The notes under the pieces were generated by a model that was given only the letters and a program-made list of their open reading frames with translations, ran no database searches and was not told the DNA's origin. A stretch of DNA of 64,000 nucleotides, taken from contig NC_080548.1 in assembly GCF_028640845.1 (NCBI RefSeq), forward strand, positions 5,884,314 to 5,948,313. The letters run 5' to 3'. The DNA comes from Ahaetulla prasina. Lineage: Eukaryota > Chordata > Lepidosauria > Squamata > Colubridae. Every line of letters begins with the position of its first letter. Positions within the stretch are counted from its first letter, which is position 1. Made by a program: the position numbers and the translations under genes. Positions 31,107-42,575 of this stretch are shown one piece after another.

Positions 31107-33057
31107 AGCCAATCAATTTTGCAGGGTTGGTGCACTCTGGGTTCCTTTGATTAAACAATGCCATCTATCAGATCCATGAAACACCTCCTCTGTAGCAATT
31201 CCTTTCAAGATCTAAATGCCCCTTCCCACCTGTGATACAATGTAGTGAGGAGGTGGATTCCCAGGAGGGAGGGGGTGCATTCCAAAGAAGGAAGAGGCAA
31301 CTCTGCCCTATTATGTGTGTGAGAGAGTGAAGACAGCCTTTTCCTAATAGTTCCCAGAGTACATTGTAGATGCAGGTAGTAGTGTACACAGTTTGGCAAG
31401 TTTTTTGTCTATATGTTTGAAACAATGAAGAATTCAGCTTGGAAGAATCACCACATATCATTCTTGGTCTTGGACTCAACATCACCCTGATGACATTCCA
31501 AAGACCTTGAAAACTTAGCTTTTCTCCCAGGCTTTATATAGGGTGGATGGATCTCCTGTTTAGGATTGAAATGCTGTCTGAATTGCCATTTTGTAACTAT
31601 TTTGTAATGGGAGGTGGATTAATATTATTGTATCCTTATTTACTTGCTGTTTTTACGTTGTTCTTTATGAGCCACAAAAAGTCTTTTGCAATTGGGGAGC
31701 ATCTCCACCTACCCATCCATCCCAATTTCCAGTAAGAATAGAAAATTGTGTGTGTGTATTTTTGTGTGTGTGTGTGTGCATGTGTGTTGGTCCTTTGGTA
31801 TCTTGGTCCTTTGGTATGTATGCCTCTTCCTCTTCTTCAGATGTCTTTACAGCTACAGAAAATTTCATATCTAGGAACATTTACATTAAGCTAGAGAGGG
31901 GGACTGTGTGGAGCTGATAGATCTGAAGGAACTTCAAGGTAGTAAAATCTCTTTCCACCAGACCAGCAAATTCATTGAGGGAATTGTGTGCTTCTCTTGA
32001 TGTTCTCCCCCTCAACCAAGAAAGCAATCAGTGACTTACAGGCCCTGCTGTAGCCCATCATTCTTGTCAAGGCATGGATCGATCACCACTGGAGGAAAAA
32101 AAATGGTGTGTAGACACCACCTTCACATGGGATCATGCCCCTCCACCCCCTGGAAGAGGAAAAAGGCAAGGCTGCCCAGAGGTCTAATGTACTTTCCTGC
32201 TTTTCTCTGGATATCAGTTTCCTCTCTGTTGATTCAGAAAACAGCTTGCCTTTGAAATTCAAATTTGCCCTGTCCTTCTTTTCTCCCAGCTTGCTTCAGA
32301 GATCTCTCATTTTTTTTTAATAGAACTATGATTAACAAATGAACTTCATGTCTGTGAGCACAAATTAAAATTCACAGTCAGAGATGACCTTTGAAATTCT
32401 TGCTTGAACATGTTTATATCTTTACGTTTCTTTCTTGCAACTTCGTTTCAGAACAGGCTTCTCCCCATGTGGCTCCATGGAAATGATCTTGCTCTGAAGA
32501 AAGTTTTCCTTTAGGCCTGAGACAAACCATTGATGTCTTTCTGTCCCCCAGAACACCATCTTCCATTATTCATGTTTATTTATAAAATTTGTATCCTGCA
32601 TTTTATATTGTGCGTGTCTTCAAAGTAGTATTTTGCCTGCCAGTTTTATCCATTTATGGACGGAGCTAAAATCTATGTAATATTCAAATGTGGGCTTGTG
32701 GTTTTTTGTTTTTGTTTTTTGCATTGCCAAACAGTATATGTGAATCAAAAATGTGATTGTTCTTTTGAATGATACTTTTCTGAGTTTTAATTGTACTTCG
32801 CCAATTAAAAAAAAGTAGTTCATTGAGGAAGAATTTGATGAAACATGCAGACATTCATGTATTGTACAGAATGAATTATAGTGGTAAACTTGGGGAAAAA
32901 AGGCATATGGAGAAAAAAATTGCACGCCTGGAAAAACCTGCAGCCAAAGATACAAACAAAATGAAAACTTTTTTTAAAAAAAAACACTCAGGTTTAGTGA
33001 TGTAAACTTGACAACTTTAGAAAAGGAAAACTGGCAAAATCCACAACTGACTTAACC
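31107..33057. other. Non-coding stretch with a (TG)n run
   Basis: No gene or repeat family was recognised apart from a TG-rich run at about 31747-31787. Frames are short and random-looking. Confidence 0.45.
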
Positions 33058-33177
33058 CAGTGTTTCTCAACCTTAGCAACTTTAAGATATCTGGGACTTC
33101 AACTCCCAGAATTCCCTAGCCAGCATGAATTTTGGGAGTTGAAGTCTCAGATATCTTAAAGTTGTCAAGAAACATTG
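33058..33177. mobile_element. Palindromic hAT-like MITE
   Basis: Left arm CAGTGTTTCTCAACCTTAGC ... CAACTCCCAGAATTCCC and right arm TTTTGGGAGTTGAAGTCTC ... AAGAAACATTG are inverted. The flanks ACTTAACC and ACTTAGGT share only ACTTA, so the target duplication is weak. Confidence 0.7.
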
Positions 33178-33637
33178 ACTTAGGTTATACTGAAAAGGGA
33201 AAAAAATAACCCAGGAGGATGTAAGGACTAAGTACTTTCATATTCATCCCAAGAATATCTCTATATAAATATCAGATGTTGGGCTGACACTGGGAAGTTT
33301 TAAGACCAGTTAGTGGCAACATCTAACTGATCTTGGCTGATCTCAAAAATCTAAGAAGGGTGGGAGAGGGTTCATACTTGCATGGGTAATCACCAGGAAA
33401 TCCAAAGGTCATTGCTAGAACAATAGTGGTGTGAGTGGATAAGAGTACATATTCTACAAGAAGTCATCATCAATTTTCTTCTCTATTGTGGCCAAGAAAA
33501 CCATACATTTATTGAGTTGGGCTCAAGGGACAAAAGTGACATTTAACAAATGCATAAAGAACCTGCAAGGTGGTGGGGAGGAAGGCTTCAGTGCTTGTCT
33601 GTGGATTAGCGCTGGGTCTCTAAACTTCTTTTTTTTT

Positions 33638-33893
33638 GGTTTACATTTATATCCCGCCCTTCTCCAAAGACTTAGGGCGGCTTACAGTGTGTAAGGCAAT
33701 AGTCTCATTCTATTTGTATATTTACAAAGTCAACTTATTGCCCCCCCAACAATCTGGGTCCTCATTTTACCTACCTTATAAAGGATGGAAGGCTGATTCA
33801 ACCTTGGACCTGGTGGGGCTTGAACCTGCAGTAATTGCAGGCAGCTGGTTTTAATAACAGGCTTCTTATAGCCTTGAGCCACCACGGCCCTGT
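33638..33893 (-). mobile_element. tRNA-derived SINE
   Basis: On the minus strand the head GGGCCGTGGTGGCTCAAGG and the B-box-like GGTTCAAGCCC (about 33815) resemble a tRNA-type RNA polymerase III promoter. The body (AATGAGGACCCAGATTG) leads to a tail (GAGAAGGGCGGGATATAAAT). The copy at 39085-39300 has the same order. SINEs of this kind are moved by LINE proteins. Confidence 0.75.
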
Positions 33894-33951
33894 CTATGAA
33901 CCAAATGGATTTGTTTTGTCTTTGAAGCAGATGATCTGGTTGACATTGGAA

Positions 33952-35102
33952 CGGGATGAAATCCAACTGGTTCGGACCAATTCGGGCGAACTGGTAGGGA
34001 TGATTTGCATCAGTTCATCGAACCGGTAGTAATCACCCCTGGTTGGCCCCAACCATGCCCACCTGCTCACCCACTCACCCACGCTTGCCCACTCGCTGCT
34101 CACCTCTTCCTCTTGCTTGCCCCTTCTAGCTCGCTTGCTGCTTCCGGCTTTATGGTCCACCCACCCTCCCCCACCTTATATAAGTTCCCTTCGCCACGTG
34201 GCCTAGCTACTCACTTCACTGATGCCTGCTCAGCTCAGTGGCTTGCCAATGCCTGCTCAAAAGTAAGCATTGCTGGTTGCAGCCTAGCATGCTGCCCCCC
34301 ATCTCCAGTCTCACATCCCCAGCCTCACATAGCCTTGCATAGTTTACGAAGCCACTGGGGATTGGTTGCAGCCTAGTGTGCCGGCTCCCCATCCCCAGCC
34401 TCACATAGTTCGCAAAGCCACTGGGGATCGGTTGTGGCCTAGCGTGTTGCCTCCCCTGTCCCCAGGCTTGCCTGGCTGGCTAAGCCATCTCAGCCCCATT
34501 CCAGGCTGACCTAGCTAACCACCCACCTTCCCCCCAGCCTCCAGCTTGCTTACCTTTGCTCTTCGGACCGAATCCCGAGCTGCTGGTGGCAGACACACCT
34601 GCCTTGCTTTGTCTGCTGCAATCTCATGGCTGAAGCCTGCATCCATCTCATCGGTGAGCAACTGAATCTGCCTGCCTGCCTTGTGCCTTCAATTGGGTAA
34701 GCGTTTTTTTTAAAAAATAGTTAATTTTTTTAAAGGAAATTTCATTGTTTTTTTAGGAAATAGCTATATAAAATTTAGGAAAGTTTAGCTGCTTTTATAG
34801 TTTTAGATTTGTGCTGCTTTGTGAGGTTTTGTGTGTTTCTGTAGTGTTTCACACTCACCACACATGCACACAAAATCTCACAAAGCTGTATGTGACATTT
34901 TGTGTGTAAAGTGTGATAGTTGGTTTTTGAGTCTGTGACTCTGTGAGGTTCCTGCTTGTTGCAGTGGACATTTTGTGTGCTTTTACATTGTGTAAGAGTC
35001 AGTCACCCAGTCACATGACCACCAAGCCACACCCATCCAGTCACATGACCACCAAGCCACACCCACAGAACTGGTAGGGAAATTTTTTGAATTTCACCAC
35101 TG
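33952..35102 (-). mobile_element. hAT-like non-autonomous element, copy 3 (1151 bp)
   Basis: The ends are CGGGATGAAATCCAACTGG and TTGAATTTCACCACTG. Perfect 8-bp target duplications CATTGGAA flank it (33944-33951 and 35103-35110). It is in the opposite orientation to copy 1. The CAAATTTAG-like and CACACAAAATCTCACAAAGC segments near 34750-34900 are the complement of the copy 1 interior, and CACACCCACAGAACTGGTAG matches the copy 1 subterminal region. No transposase frame is visible. Confidence 0.85.
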
Positions 35103-35110
35103 CATTGGAA

Positions 35111-36500
35111 GCTTTTTGTTAATGGCTGCTTCTCCTTTAAAAAGCAAGTGAGCAGAAGAGTTGTCCCTTCTGGTGTCAAGCTTGGCTTTCTATTAAATGA
35201 AATTATTCTTCTTCTGTATTTAGATCAAACTGCCAGAATGAAGCCATCTTCCTGGCTTTGTCATTGACAAAAAAGAAGTCATTATTGGGACGTGTTTCTG
35301 GTAGTAGCTAACATACCAGAAGATGGGCCGGACTCTTGTGTTTCTCCACATTCATATAGTATGTTATCCTCTAAGAGCCTCTTCTTGAACATATTGGTTT
35401 TACATTTACGCATTCCAATTCTCAACCTATTCAGGGTCTTCTAAATAGTATTAGGGAGGTCAGATCCTTCAGCCATATCCTCCTTTAATGTTATTCCTTG
35501 CTCAATGGTTTCTTTCCTCCATCTTTTAATTCAAATTTGTTCTTATGTACCCTCAAGAATATTTGTTCTTGACATAAAGCTGTTCTAGATCTGAGTTGGT
35601 GGGCTTGGGACATTCAGAAGATGTTGAGAATCATCTAAATGAGATGCCATCATTTTTCACATTCAAGAAGGTTTGGAAGGCTCTCCAATGGATACCATCA
35701 AACTCATTGCAATGTTCTGCACCATGTGGCCAAACTGTTACTTAGAGGAAAACTGATCAAATGGTGGGGAGATCCCTAAAAACAATGCCCCTGTCTTAAG
35801 TGCTGCAATATTCCATTTCCCCTTGAAGAGAGAAGTCATCTTTTTCTCAGAGCCTCTTTAGTGGATGGGTGGGTCAATGGAAGGTGAGTGAAATCAAGAA
35901 TGAATTTATCCAGATTTTCACTGATGTGAGCACAGGTAAACTTTTTTGAAGCTTACTACCAGGGTTCACTCATCACCTGTTTGTAGTTGTGCTGTTTAGG
36001 AAACAGATGGCAGCTGAAACTTTAAAACTTATGGATGGCATGGAAAGGCAAAATATTTTGGCTTTTACTCATTATCAGAGCCACAGGGAGCAATCTTTCA
36101 AAAGGGAATGGTAAGGGGAACGAAGGATGTGATTAGCTCGATGCCAATTATATCAGTTATAACAGAGTAGGCACATCTCCAAAGGGTCTCCTTTAAATTG
36201 GGTTGCCAATCTATTTCTCATCATCCTGCTTTTCTGATTTCCCAAGGAAGTGAAGAAAGGAGAAAGGTCCAGGTTCAAGTCAATGTTTGGATATGACATC
36301 ATGCTGAGATGATTAAAGCAGAACCAAGGCAATTCAGGAACATAGAAGATTAGATGCTGGTACTAAAACATTGGCCATGCTCATACTACATCTAACTGTA
36401 AAGGTCAATTAAAACACACATCTGCACAAGCAAGTTATTCCTCCTCCATTCACACTTCCCTAGGGCTAGTGGGACTTTGACTTATTTTTCTAAGTCTGTC
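35111..36500. other. Non-coding stretch, nothing recognised
   Basis: No gene or repeat family was recognised. Confidence 0.45.
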
Positions 36501-36504
36501 AACT

Positions 36505-36590
36505 AAGATGTGTGGAAGAATTCCCAGAATTCTCCAGCCAGTTTGGAAGATGGAATCCACACACCTTAAAGTTGCCAACACCGTTTTAAC
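36505..36590. mobile_element. Half of a palindromic MITE
   Basis: CCCAGAATTCTCCAGCCAG followed by CACACACCTTAAAGTTGCC matches the right half of the palindromic MITE family. The left half is degraded. Confidence 0.45.
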
Positions 36591-36810
36591 TGACGGCATC
36601 TCCAAGTGCTGAATCTTTGCTTTTTGAGTTGTATTTCAAATCAAGTAGGATCTTCAAACTGCCTGGTGGATCGCCTTTGTCTTTTGATGAGGATTCCACC
36701 AGAAGAACTTGGCCAAATGTGGCTACCAATATCCTTCTCAAGTTTAACATCCTTAGAATGCTGCAAAAGAACTGTAGAAGTTAGGAACAGGCCAGCTGAA
36801 AAGCATACCA

Positions 36811-36814
36811 ACAT

Positions 36815-36846
<32 letters not shown>

Positions 36847-36885
36847 TTAAACTTTTATACCGCCCTTCTCCCGAAGGACTCAGTC
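36811..36885 (-). repeat. (TTTA)n and SINE/LINE tail fragment
   Basis: A TTTA array (36811-36845) is followed by TTTTATACCGCCCTTCTCCC, the complement of the GGCGGTATAAA-type tail seen in the SINE at 33638. Confidence 0.6.
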
Positions 36886-36889
36886 TTTG

Positions 36890-38335
36890 CCACTAATTTG
36901 TTTCATTCTCCTTTTATGTATCTGTTTCTTTGCATGCTCAAATTAAGCGCCGCCCAGCTCCAGATGGATTCTGGCAGCTCACATGACAAGGAGTCATAAA
37001 AACAGCAAAAATAAAATAAAATAAAAATCAACACCTAAACAAATAGCATGCATTCATGTGTACCTCTTTCTTAGGACTAACTTTTTCACAAAGTCCTCCT
37101 TAAAGGTTGCTCAATTCTTCCCTGATCTCAAGGTTACAAATCAGTTGGGGAAAGATGGTTGATACAGTTTAACTACAATCACCTCTGAATCTGCAAAATG
37201 TCTTCATTTAAAGAATATCTGGCAATGGCCTGCTGACCTTCATATTACAGAGCACAACCATCAAGTGACTTTCAGCAACAGCAGATGCTATGCAACCATG
37301 CTCCGGCCTTCATCTGTTGCTATTTAGTCTGGGTGGGTTGGCAATTCCACTTCTTTTCACTGAACTTTGTTTAACCTCTGTTAGTAACACCTAAATGGTT
37401 TGTAATAGACAGGGAGGAGGCACATTAATAAATTACAGTTTAATGAAGTGCAAATGAACCAACAGGAGAAGTAATAGAGGGCAAAGGCAGGAGAACAGGC
37501 ATCAGAAGAAAATTCCTTGAAACAAACTCAACACCATCAGATGAAAGAGCTCTCTGGGGAAAGTTTCTATGGAGGATTTGTCAATAAAAGAATTAGAGTC
37601 AGTGCCTGAAAGACTTCAGGCCACAGAGTGAGTCTCATCAAGATTCCTGGGAGACGGCATAAAGGGAGAATTTGAACGTTATGAAAATCTTTCCTTTGCT
37701 ATTTGTGATTCTAAAGCAGTTGGCTGGGGCTTCACCAAACATTTCTTATAGAGTGCAGTCCAGACCAAACTCCCCTACCAGATACTCTCTGGAGTCTGGA
37801 TGGTTGGTATTAGGATTCTTAGTATTGGGAAATTGCCAGCTAGGCAGGAAGGAGGAGTCAGGTAGGGACTTAGTTTAAAGTTTTTGCATAACCACAAAAG
37901 GCATATATTTTACCTCTCCCAGATTCCATGAAGCCTTGTCTGGTTATTTCCAGGGAAAGACAAGCAGTCTGGGGAGAGTACAATAAAGTGGCTCACTTTA
38001 GATATTTACAAGTGGCTCTGGTGGCTGGTGCCTGACACTCAGCTGGGGAACTTTCGGATCTGTTTCTTATCACAACTGATCTGCAGGGCACCAAGCCAGG
38101 AAAGCCATTCCAGAACAGGGTTTCATTTTCATCAGGAGGGGGTGTAAACTGATTTCTTTTGGAAGCCAACAAGATAACCAGTAAAAGGAAATGCTGTGAT
38201 GCAACATGTCAACTGAGTTTCCATTGGCTTCATAGCCTACTGTTGGTTTGAATTATTATTTGCGGGAGAAACTTCTGGGAATACTTTGCTGGAAGTGATA
38301 ATAATGAACCCATAACTTCACCAGAATGGTACTGT
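36890..38335. other. Non-coding stretch, nothing recognised
   Basis: No gene or repeat family was recognised. Confidence 0.45.
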
Positions 38336-38339
38336 AACC

Positions 38340-38760
38340 ATGAAACAGAGATGGTTACTATTTGGAAGAAAGATAATGACAGATCAAGACAAAATATTAA
38401 AGTGCAGAGATATCACACTGGCAATAAAGACACATATTATAAAGTCAATGCTTTTGAACTCTGGTGCTAGAGAAATGATTGAGAATACCATGGACTACAA
38501 GAAGAACAAATCATTCATTGTAGATTAAATAAAACCACCCTGCTCTCTGGAAGCACTAATGATGGAACTAAAGCTTAAATATTTTGGACACATAATGAGA
38601 AAGGAAGACTCGCTGGAGAAAAAAAAATGGCAGTGCTTGGAGAAATCAAAGGCAGCTAAAATAGAGGATGACAGGAGGCAAGGTAGCCAGAGATTATCAC
38701 TGCTGACACAACCATAAGCTTGTAGGAACTTAAAGAAGTAGTTATTGTCAGATAGTCGGG
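38340..38760 (+). pseudogene. Bov-B (RTE) LINE C-terminal fragment
   Basis: Across frames the sequence encodes DITLAIKTHIIKSM, AFELWCWREMIENTMDYKKN, CSLEALMMELKLKYFGHIMR and EDSLEKKKWQ. This is the order found at the C-terminus of Bov-B/RTE ORFs (AFELWCWR, KYFGH-M--DSLEK). Stops and frameshifts break it. RTE elements copy themselves by target-primed reverse transcription. Only the extreme C-terminal part remains. Confidence 0.82.
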
Positions 38761-39084
38761 TGAAATTATACTATCAAGTTTCAAGTGCCGAAGTCAAAAT
38801 CAGGAAAGTTGCATTTTGACTCTGTGAGTTGTGTAAAGCATGATCCAACATGATCACAAACAGCAGTATTTCTGTTTGCTCACCCATTTCTGAACATTCA
38901 CATTCATCTGGCCTTTGACACACAATTCATCCTATTGGGATGAGATCACATGATTCTTTCAGAATACCAAAATGCATTGGTTGGCAAGCTGAAATGCTGC
39001 CCCCAAATGTCTCAGCTAAGAAAGCACTGTAGACATAGGTTAGTGATATCAGTGGCAATAGCAATACCTTATTATATATACCTG
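38761..39084. other. Non-coding stretch, nothing recognised
   Basis: No gene or repeat family was recognised. Confidence 0.4.
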
Positions 39085-39300
39085 ATAGATTTATATACCA
39101 CTTCATAGAGCTTTATAGCACTCTCTGGGAGGTTTAGAGTCAGCATATACAGATCTACAGTCTGGGGCCTCCTTTTACTGACTTTGGAAGGCTGGAAGGT
39201 TGAGTCAATCTTGAGCTGGTCAGGATCGAACTCCTGGCTGTGGGCAGAGGTAGCTTGCAGTACTACATTCTAACCACTGTACCATCAGGTTTACTCTACA
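39085..39300 (-). mobile_element. tRNA-derived SINE
   Basis: On the minus strand it runs GGTACAGTGGTTAGAATGTAG, then a B-box-like AGGAGTTCGATCCTGAC, then TCAAGATTGACTCAACC and a tail with TGAAGTGGTATATAAATC. It belongs to the same broad family as 33638-33893. Confidence 0.75.
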
Positions 39301-39574
39301 AACCTGATACACATGCCCAACAGGTGCTTAATCTGTAGAATAATATGAATATTGAACATATGATCCACACTTTGGAATCAATCAAATGGATATATTGAAA
39401 TGGAGTCAGACTGATTCAGATCAATTAAGACTCTTTCTGTGCTTCTGTACATAGGTGATAATAGTCTGACTCAGTCCAAATGAAGTCACATTGTATTGGA
39501 TCCATGCACAGAATCTGCATACTTGAATTGAATGGGACCAATCTTTTGGATTGATTCAAATGTTTAAGTCATTT

Positions 39575-39745
39575 GAATTTAACAGATTTAACAGATTAAC
39601 AGAGTTCGAAGGGACCTTGCAGGCCATCTAGTCCAACCCCCTGCCCAAGCAGAAGACCTTACATCTTCCTCTACCTAGAATTGAACTCAAAACCTCCGGA
39701 TTGTGAGGCAAGAGCTCCACCTCTAGGCCACAGCAGCTGGCTTAA
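39575..39745 (-). mobile_element. tRNA-headed SINE with CR1-type 3' tail
   Basis: On the minus strand the A-box TGGCCTAGAGG (about 39725) and a B-box-like GAGTTCAATTC (about 39690) lie about 31 nt apart, as in tRNA promoters. The second half, CTTGGGCAGGGGGTTGGACT ... GGTCCCTTCGAACTCTG, is the 3' end of CR1 seen at 45.88 kb. A tRNA head joined to a LINE tail is the standard SINE design and implies mobilisation by CR1. It ends in an AATCTGTTA repeat. Confidence 0.72.
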
Positions 39746-39759
39746 ATGACTTAATAGGG

Positions 39760-40164
39760 TTTGTATCACCTTATTAATCAGCCTTGAATAGTGGTTCTTT
39801 AGAAGCTCAATTGATCAGATCCCTTGTCTTCTTTTCTGTGTTGGAGAGAGGAAAGAAAATATACTGTATATCAGCCTTTAATCTACCATAACTTGATATC
39901 TTCTGAATGTACTGGGACTCTTAATTCTGAGGATGGTTTTTTAGAGAAGCTCAAATGTCTTTTTCTTAGGATTGGCCATCCCCAAATTCTATTTTATGGT
40001 CTCCAAAGTTATTCCTCACAAAATTGCCCCATTATATTTATCAGTAAAATCATCAAGCATTAAGAAGTGCAATGTTGTGCCAATTTTCGAAGGAGAGTGT
40101 TGCCTACAGCCGCCTCAAATGCTTAAAAGGAACAGTGCACCTTCTGCTGCAGTTGAATTTTGCC
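39760..40164. other. Non-coding stretch, nothing recognised
   Basis: No gene or repeat family was recognised. Confidence 0.4.
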
Positions 40165-41003
40165 GCTTTAAACAGGGTTGAAATGCTACTGGATCAGACC
40201 AGATCGGGTGAGTAGGTAGCAGAGATTGGGGCTGGTTCGCGGAACCAGGAGCAATGGCTGGCTGGCCACAGCCCAAACTGATCCACGGCCTGCAGTCCTG
40301 CCGTGCTTGCCTGCCTTCCATACTGCCTTCCCAGTGTCCCAGTGGCCAGCTTGCGAAGGCAGGAAAGCGGAAGCCCACGTGGAAGGCAGGCAAGCATGGC
40401 AAGGTTTTGGGGAAGAAAGTAAGCTGCTAGAAAAATGCTGGTATAAATACATCAAGACCCGTGGCACAAGCCACGCTGCCCTGCCCACCCCCACTGCTTT
40501 GCCACTACATCTCTTCCTCCTCGCCAGCCAATCTCCCCACAAACTCAGCCGATGCTTCCACACCTCCACGCACTTCCTTTCCTTCCCCCCGACGACCTCC
40601 CCATGCCCATGCAGCATCTGGTTCTGCAATAAGACAGCCGTGGGAATTGCCAGCCCATCGGCAGGCACCGGGATCCAGGAGCCCGGGGGGAAAGCTGCAC
40701 TTACAAGAAGGGGGACGGTCCTCTCTTCTTTATGGAACTCGACTTTGCTGGAACTTCTCTGCCCATTCTTAACACTGCTGACGCCGATGCTGCTGCTGCT
40801 GGGAGACCGGCTAAATGAGGCTTGCTGTCCTGCCACTAGTAATAGAAAGTGCCTAGAATCCAGGCTACAGTCAGGATCACAATGGCATTATCCCGGATCC
40901 ATCTCATTGCTGGACCTCTGGGCTGCCTGGGAACTCTGAGTCAGCTGAAAAAAGGTTAAGTTCTTGGGGAGATGAGAAAAGAGAGCACGAGAACAATGGG
41001 GAA

Positions 41004-41420
41004 ATGGCAACACGAGCTGTTGTGTCTGCGCCCCCCAAGCCGGGCACCCTGCTAGAAAGTGACTTGGAAAGTGAGGGGGAAGGGCCATCAGGACTTACTT
41101 CTGGAGCACCAGCTTCCCTGGCTCAGCTCCAGGAGCCAGAGGCAGGCCAGGTGGAGGAGATAATGAGGCCTCCATCCCCTGACTCTTCCCCCCAGGCCAC
41201 GCCTCCAGACCCAACTGATGGCAATCAGGCCTGGCTGGACCCTAGGTTTTGTAGGCAGGAGAGGCGGGAACAACAGAAGCAGGGGTGGGGCAGGCCTAGG
41301 AAGTGCTGAGTCATGGAGCCACACCCCACAGAATATAAAAGCAGCAAGGGCTGCTATACCACTTCGTGGCGAGCAAATCAGCTGCTTAGAGGGAGAGAAC
41401 TAGAACTGAAGTCCTGTTTG
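41004..41420 (+). other. Acidic coding-like module with TATA box (second copy)
   Basis: A frame from 41004 encodes LLESDLESEGEGPSG ... FCRQERREQQKQGW and stops at 41309. A TATAAAAG box follows at about 41335. The arrangement parallels 527-935. It sits between the inverted arms of hAT-like copy 4 and may be part of an older insertion captured there. Confidence 0.45.
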
Positions 41421-41953
41421 TTCCTGGTTTCCTGGCTGATGCTTCGGCATCAAGAGAGATAACAGAGACACTTGGCAGGCGCTCGCTAGTTTGCTGCCAG
41501 AGTTGATAGTTGCCGGCTAATTAAGCCATCACTCATGTCTCCCGGACTGAGAAGGGGGACAGAACACTGGCCGAGTTTGCAGGGAAATTGGCCGAGTGGA
41601 TACTGCTGGCGAGGAGGAAGAGATGGAGTGGCAAAGTGGTGGGGGTGGGGCAGTGTAGCTTGTGCCACAGGTCTTGATGTATTTATTCCCGGTAACGATG
41701 GCAGCATTTACAATTGAGGATGAGCTATGGAGAAGAGGGGGTGAAAGGGGTCCCGCACTGTGCCAGAGTCTAGTAAGCTAGTAGCTTACTCCTTTCCCCA
41801 AAGTCCTGCCATGCTTTCCTGCCTTCCACGCTGCCTTCCCAGCGGTCCCCCATGCCTGCTTGCCTTCCCCTCCTTCTCGGGTCCCGCTGCCTGCATCCAG
41901 CCCATGACAGGGGACACTTTCTTCCTTCTCCCACAGCAGCTGCTGCTCAGACC

Positions 41954-42021
41954 AGGTGTGTGTGTGTTTGTGTGTGTGTGAGAGAGAGAGAGAGAAGAAA
42001 GAAAGAAAGAAAGAAAGACAT
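41954..42021 (+). repeat. (GT)n(GA)n(GAAA)n compound microsatellite
   Basis: A GT run to about 41980 passes to GA (to about 41995) and then AAAG units. Confidence 0.95.
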
Positions 42022-42127
42022 GAGTGACGTCATGCCTACCCAATTACATGCCCATGAAGCCACGCCCACCAAGCCATGCCCACAGAAGCGACGGCAATTT
42101 TTTTTAGATTTCACCCCTGCCTTTAAA

Positions 42128-42451
42128 TAATTTACAAAATAACTCCCATTCTTTGACTCCACTGGCTCCGGGTTCTAATAGGCCAGTGTAGGCCATTGAT
42201 GGCCATTAATTAATTTTGGAATTGAATTTATGTAAAAGAAATTCAAATTGCTGTTAACAATTACGTATTCCCTTCTCTGAGGCTTTTTATCGTGGGTAGT
42301 AGGGATGGAGAAGAGCTTTTAGAAAGAAAACTAAATGGAATACCAGGAAAACAAGGAGTCCATTCCTATCTACATTTTGCTGCTGGTTTCTTCAGTCTTG
42401 TTTTCAATTGTAGCCTTCAATAGAATCAGAAATCTGAAATATTGTTTATTT
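42128..42451. other. Non-coding stretch, nothing recognised
   Basis: No gene or repeat family was recognised. Confidence 0.4.
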
Positions 42452-42575
42452 CAGTGTTTCTCAAACTTGGAAACTGAGACATCAAGTCCCAGAATTCTGA
42501 GTGAGCAATGCTGACTGGGAAATTCTGTAATTTGAAGTCCTCCCATCTTAAAGTTGCCAAATTTGAGAAACATTG
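42452..42575. mobile_element. Palindromic hAT-like MITE
   Basis: CAGTGTTTCTCAAACTTGG and, at the other end, AATTTGAGAAACATTG are inverted. The flanks GTTTATTT and ATTTATTC match at 6 of 8 positions. Confidence 0.75.

Larger units (their letters stand above)
40173..42119 (-). mobile_element. hAT-like non-autonomous element, copy 4 (1947 bp)
   Basis: Ends CAGGGTTGAAATGCTACTGG and TTTTAGATTTCACCCCTG are bounded by GCTTTAAA (40165-40172) and CCTTTAAA (42120-42127), matching 7 of 8. Subterminal CCACGCCCACCAAGCCATGC is shared with copy 2. The interior contains two long inverted arms (about 40310-40560 and 41560-41860, with TACATCAAGACC and CTCTTCCTCCTCGCCAGC in complementary orientation) around the acidic/TATA module at 41004-41420. 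Long frames here have no recognisable domains. Confidence 0.8.

Noticed and set aside
31107..33057. Possible host exon
   Set aside because: Checked for long frames with splice-like borders and known domains. Only short frames without any recognisable family were seen.
40186..40939. Frames of 216 (-) and 237 (+) residues
   Set aside because: Both strands are open because of GC-rich composition inside hAT-like copy 4. No recognisable domain or motif.
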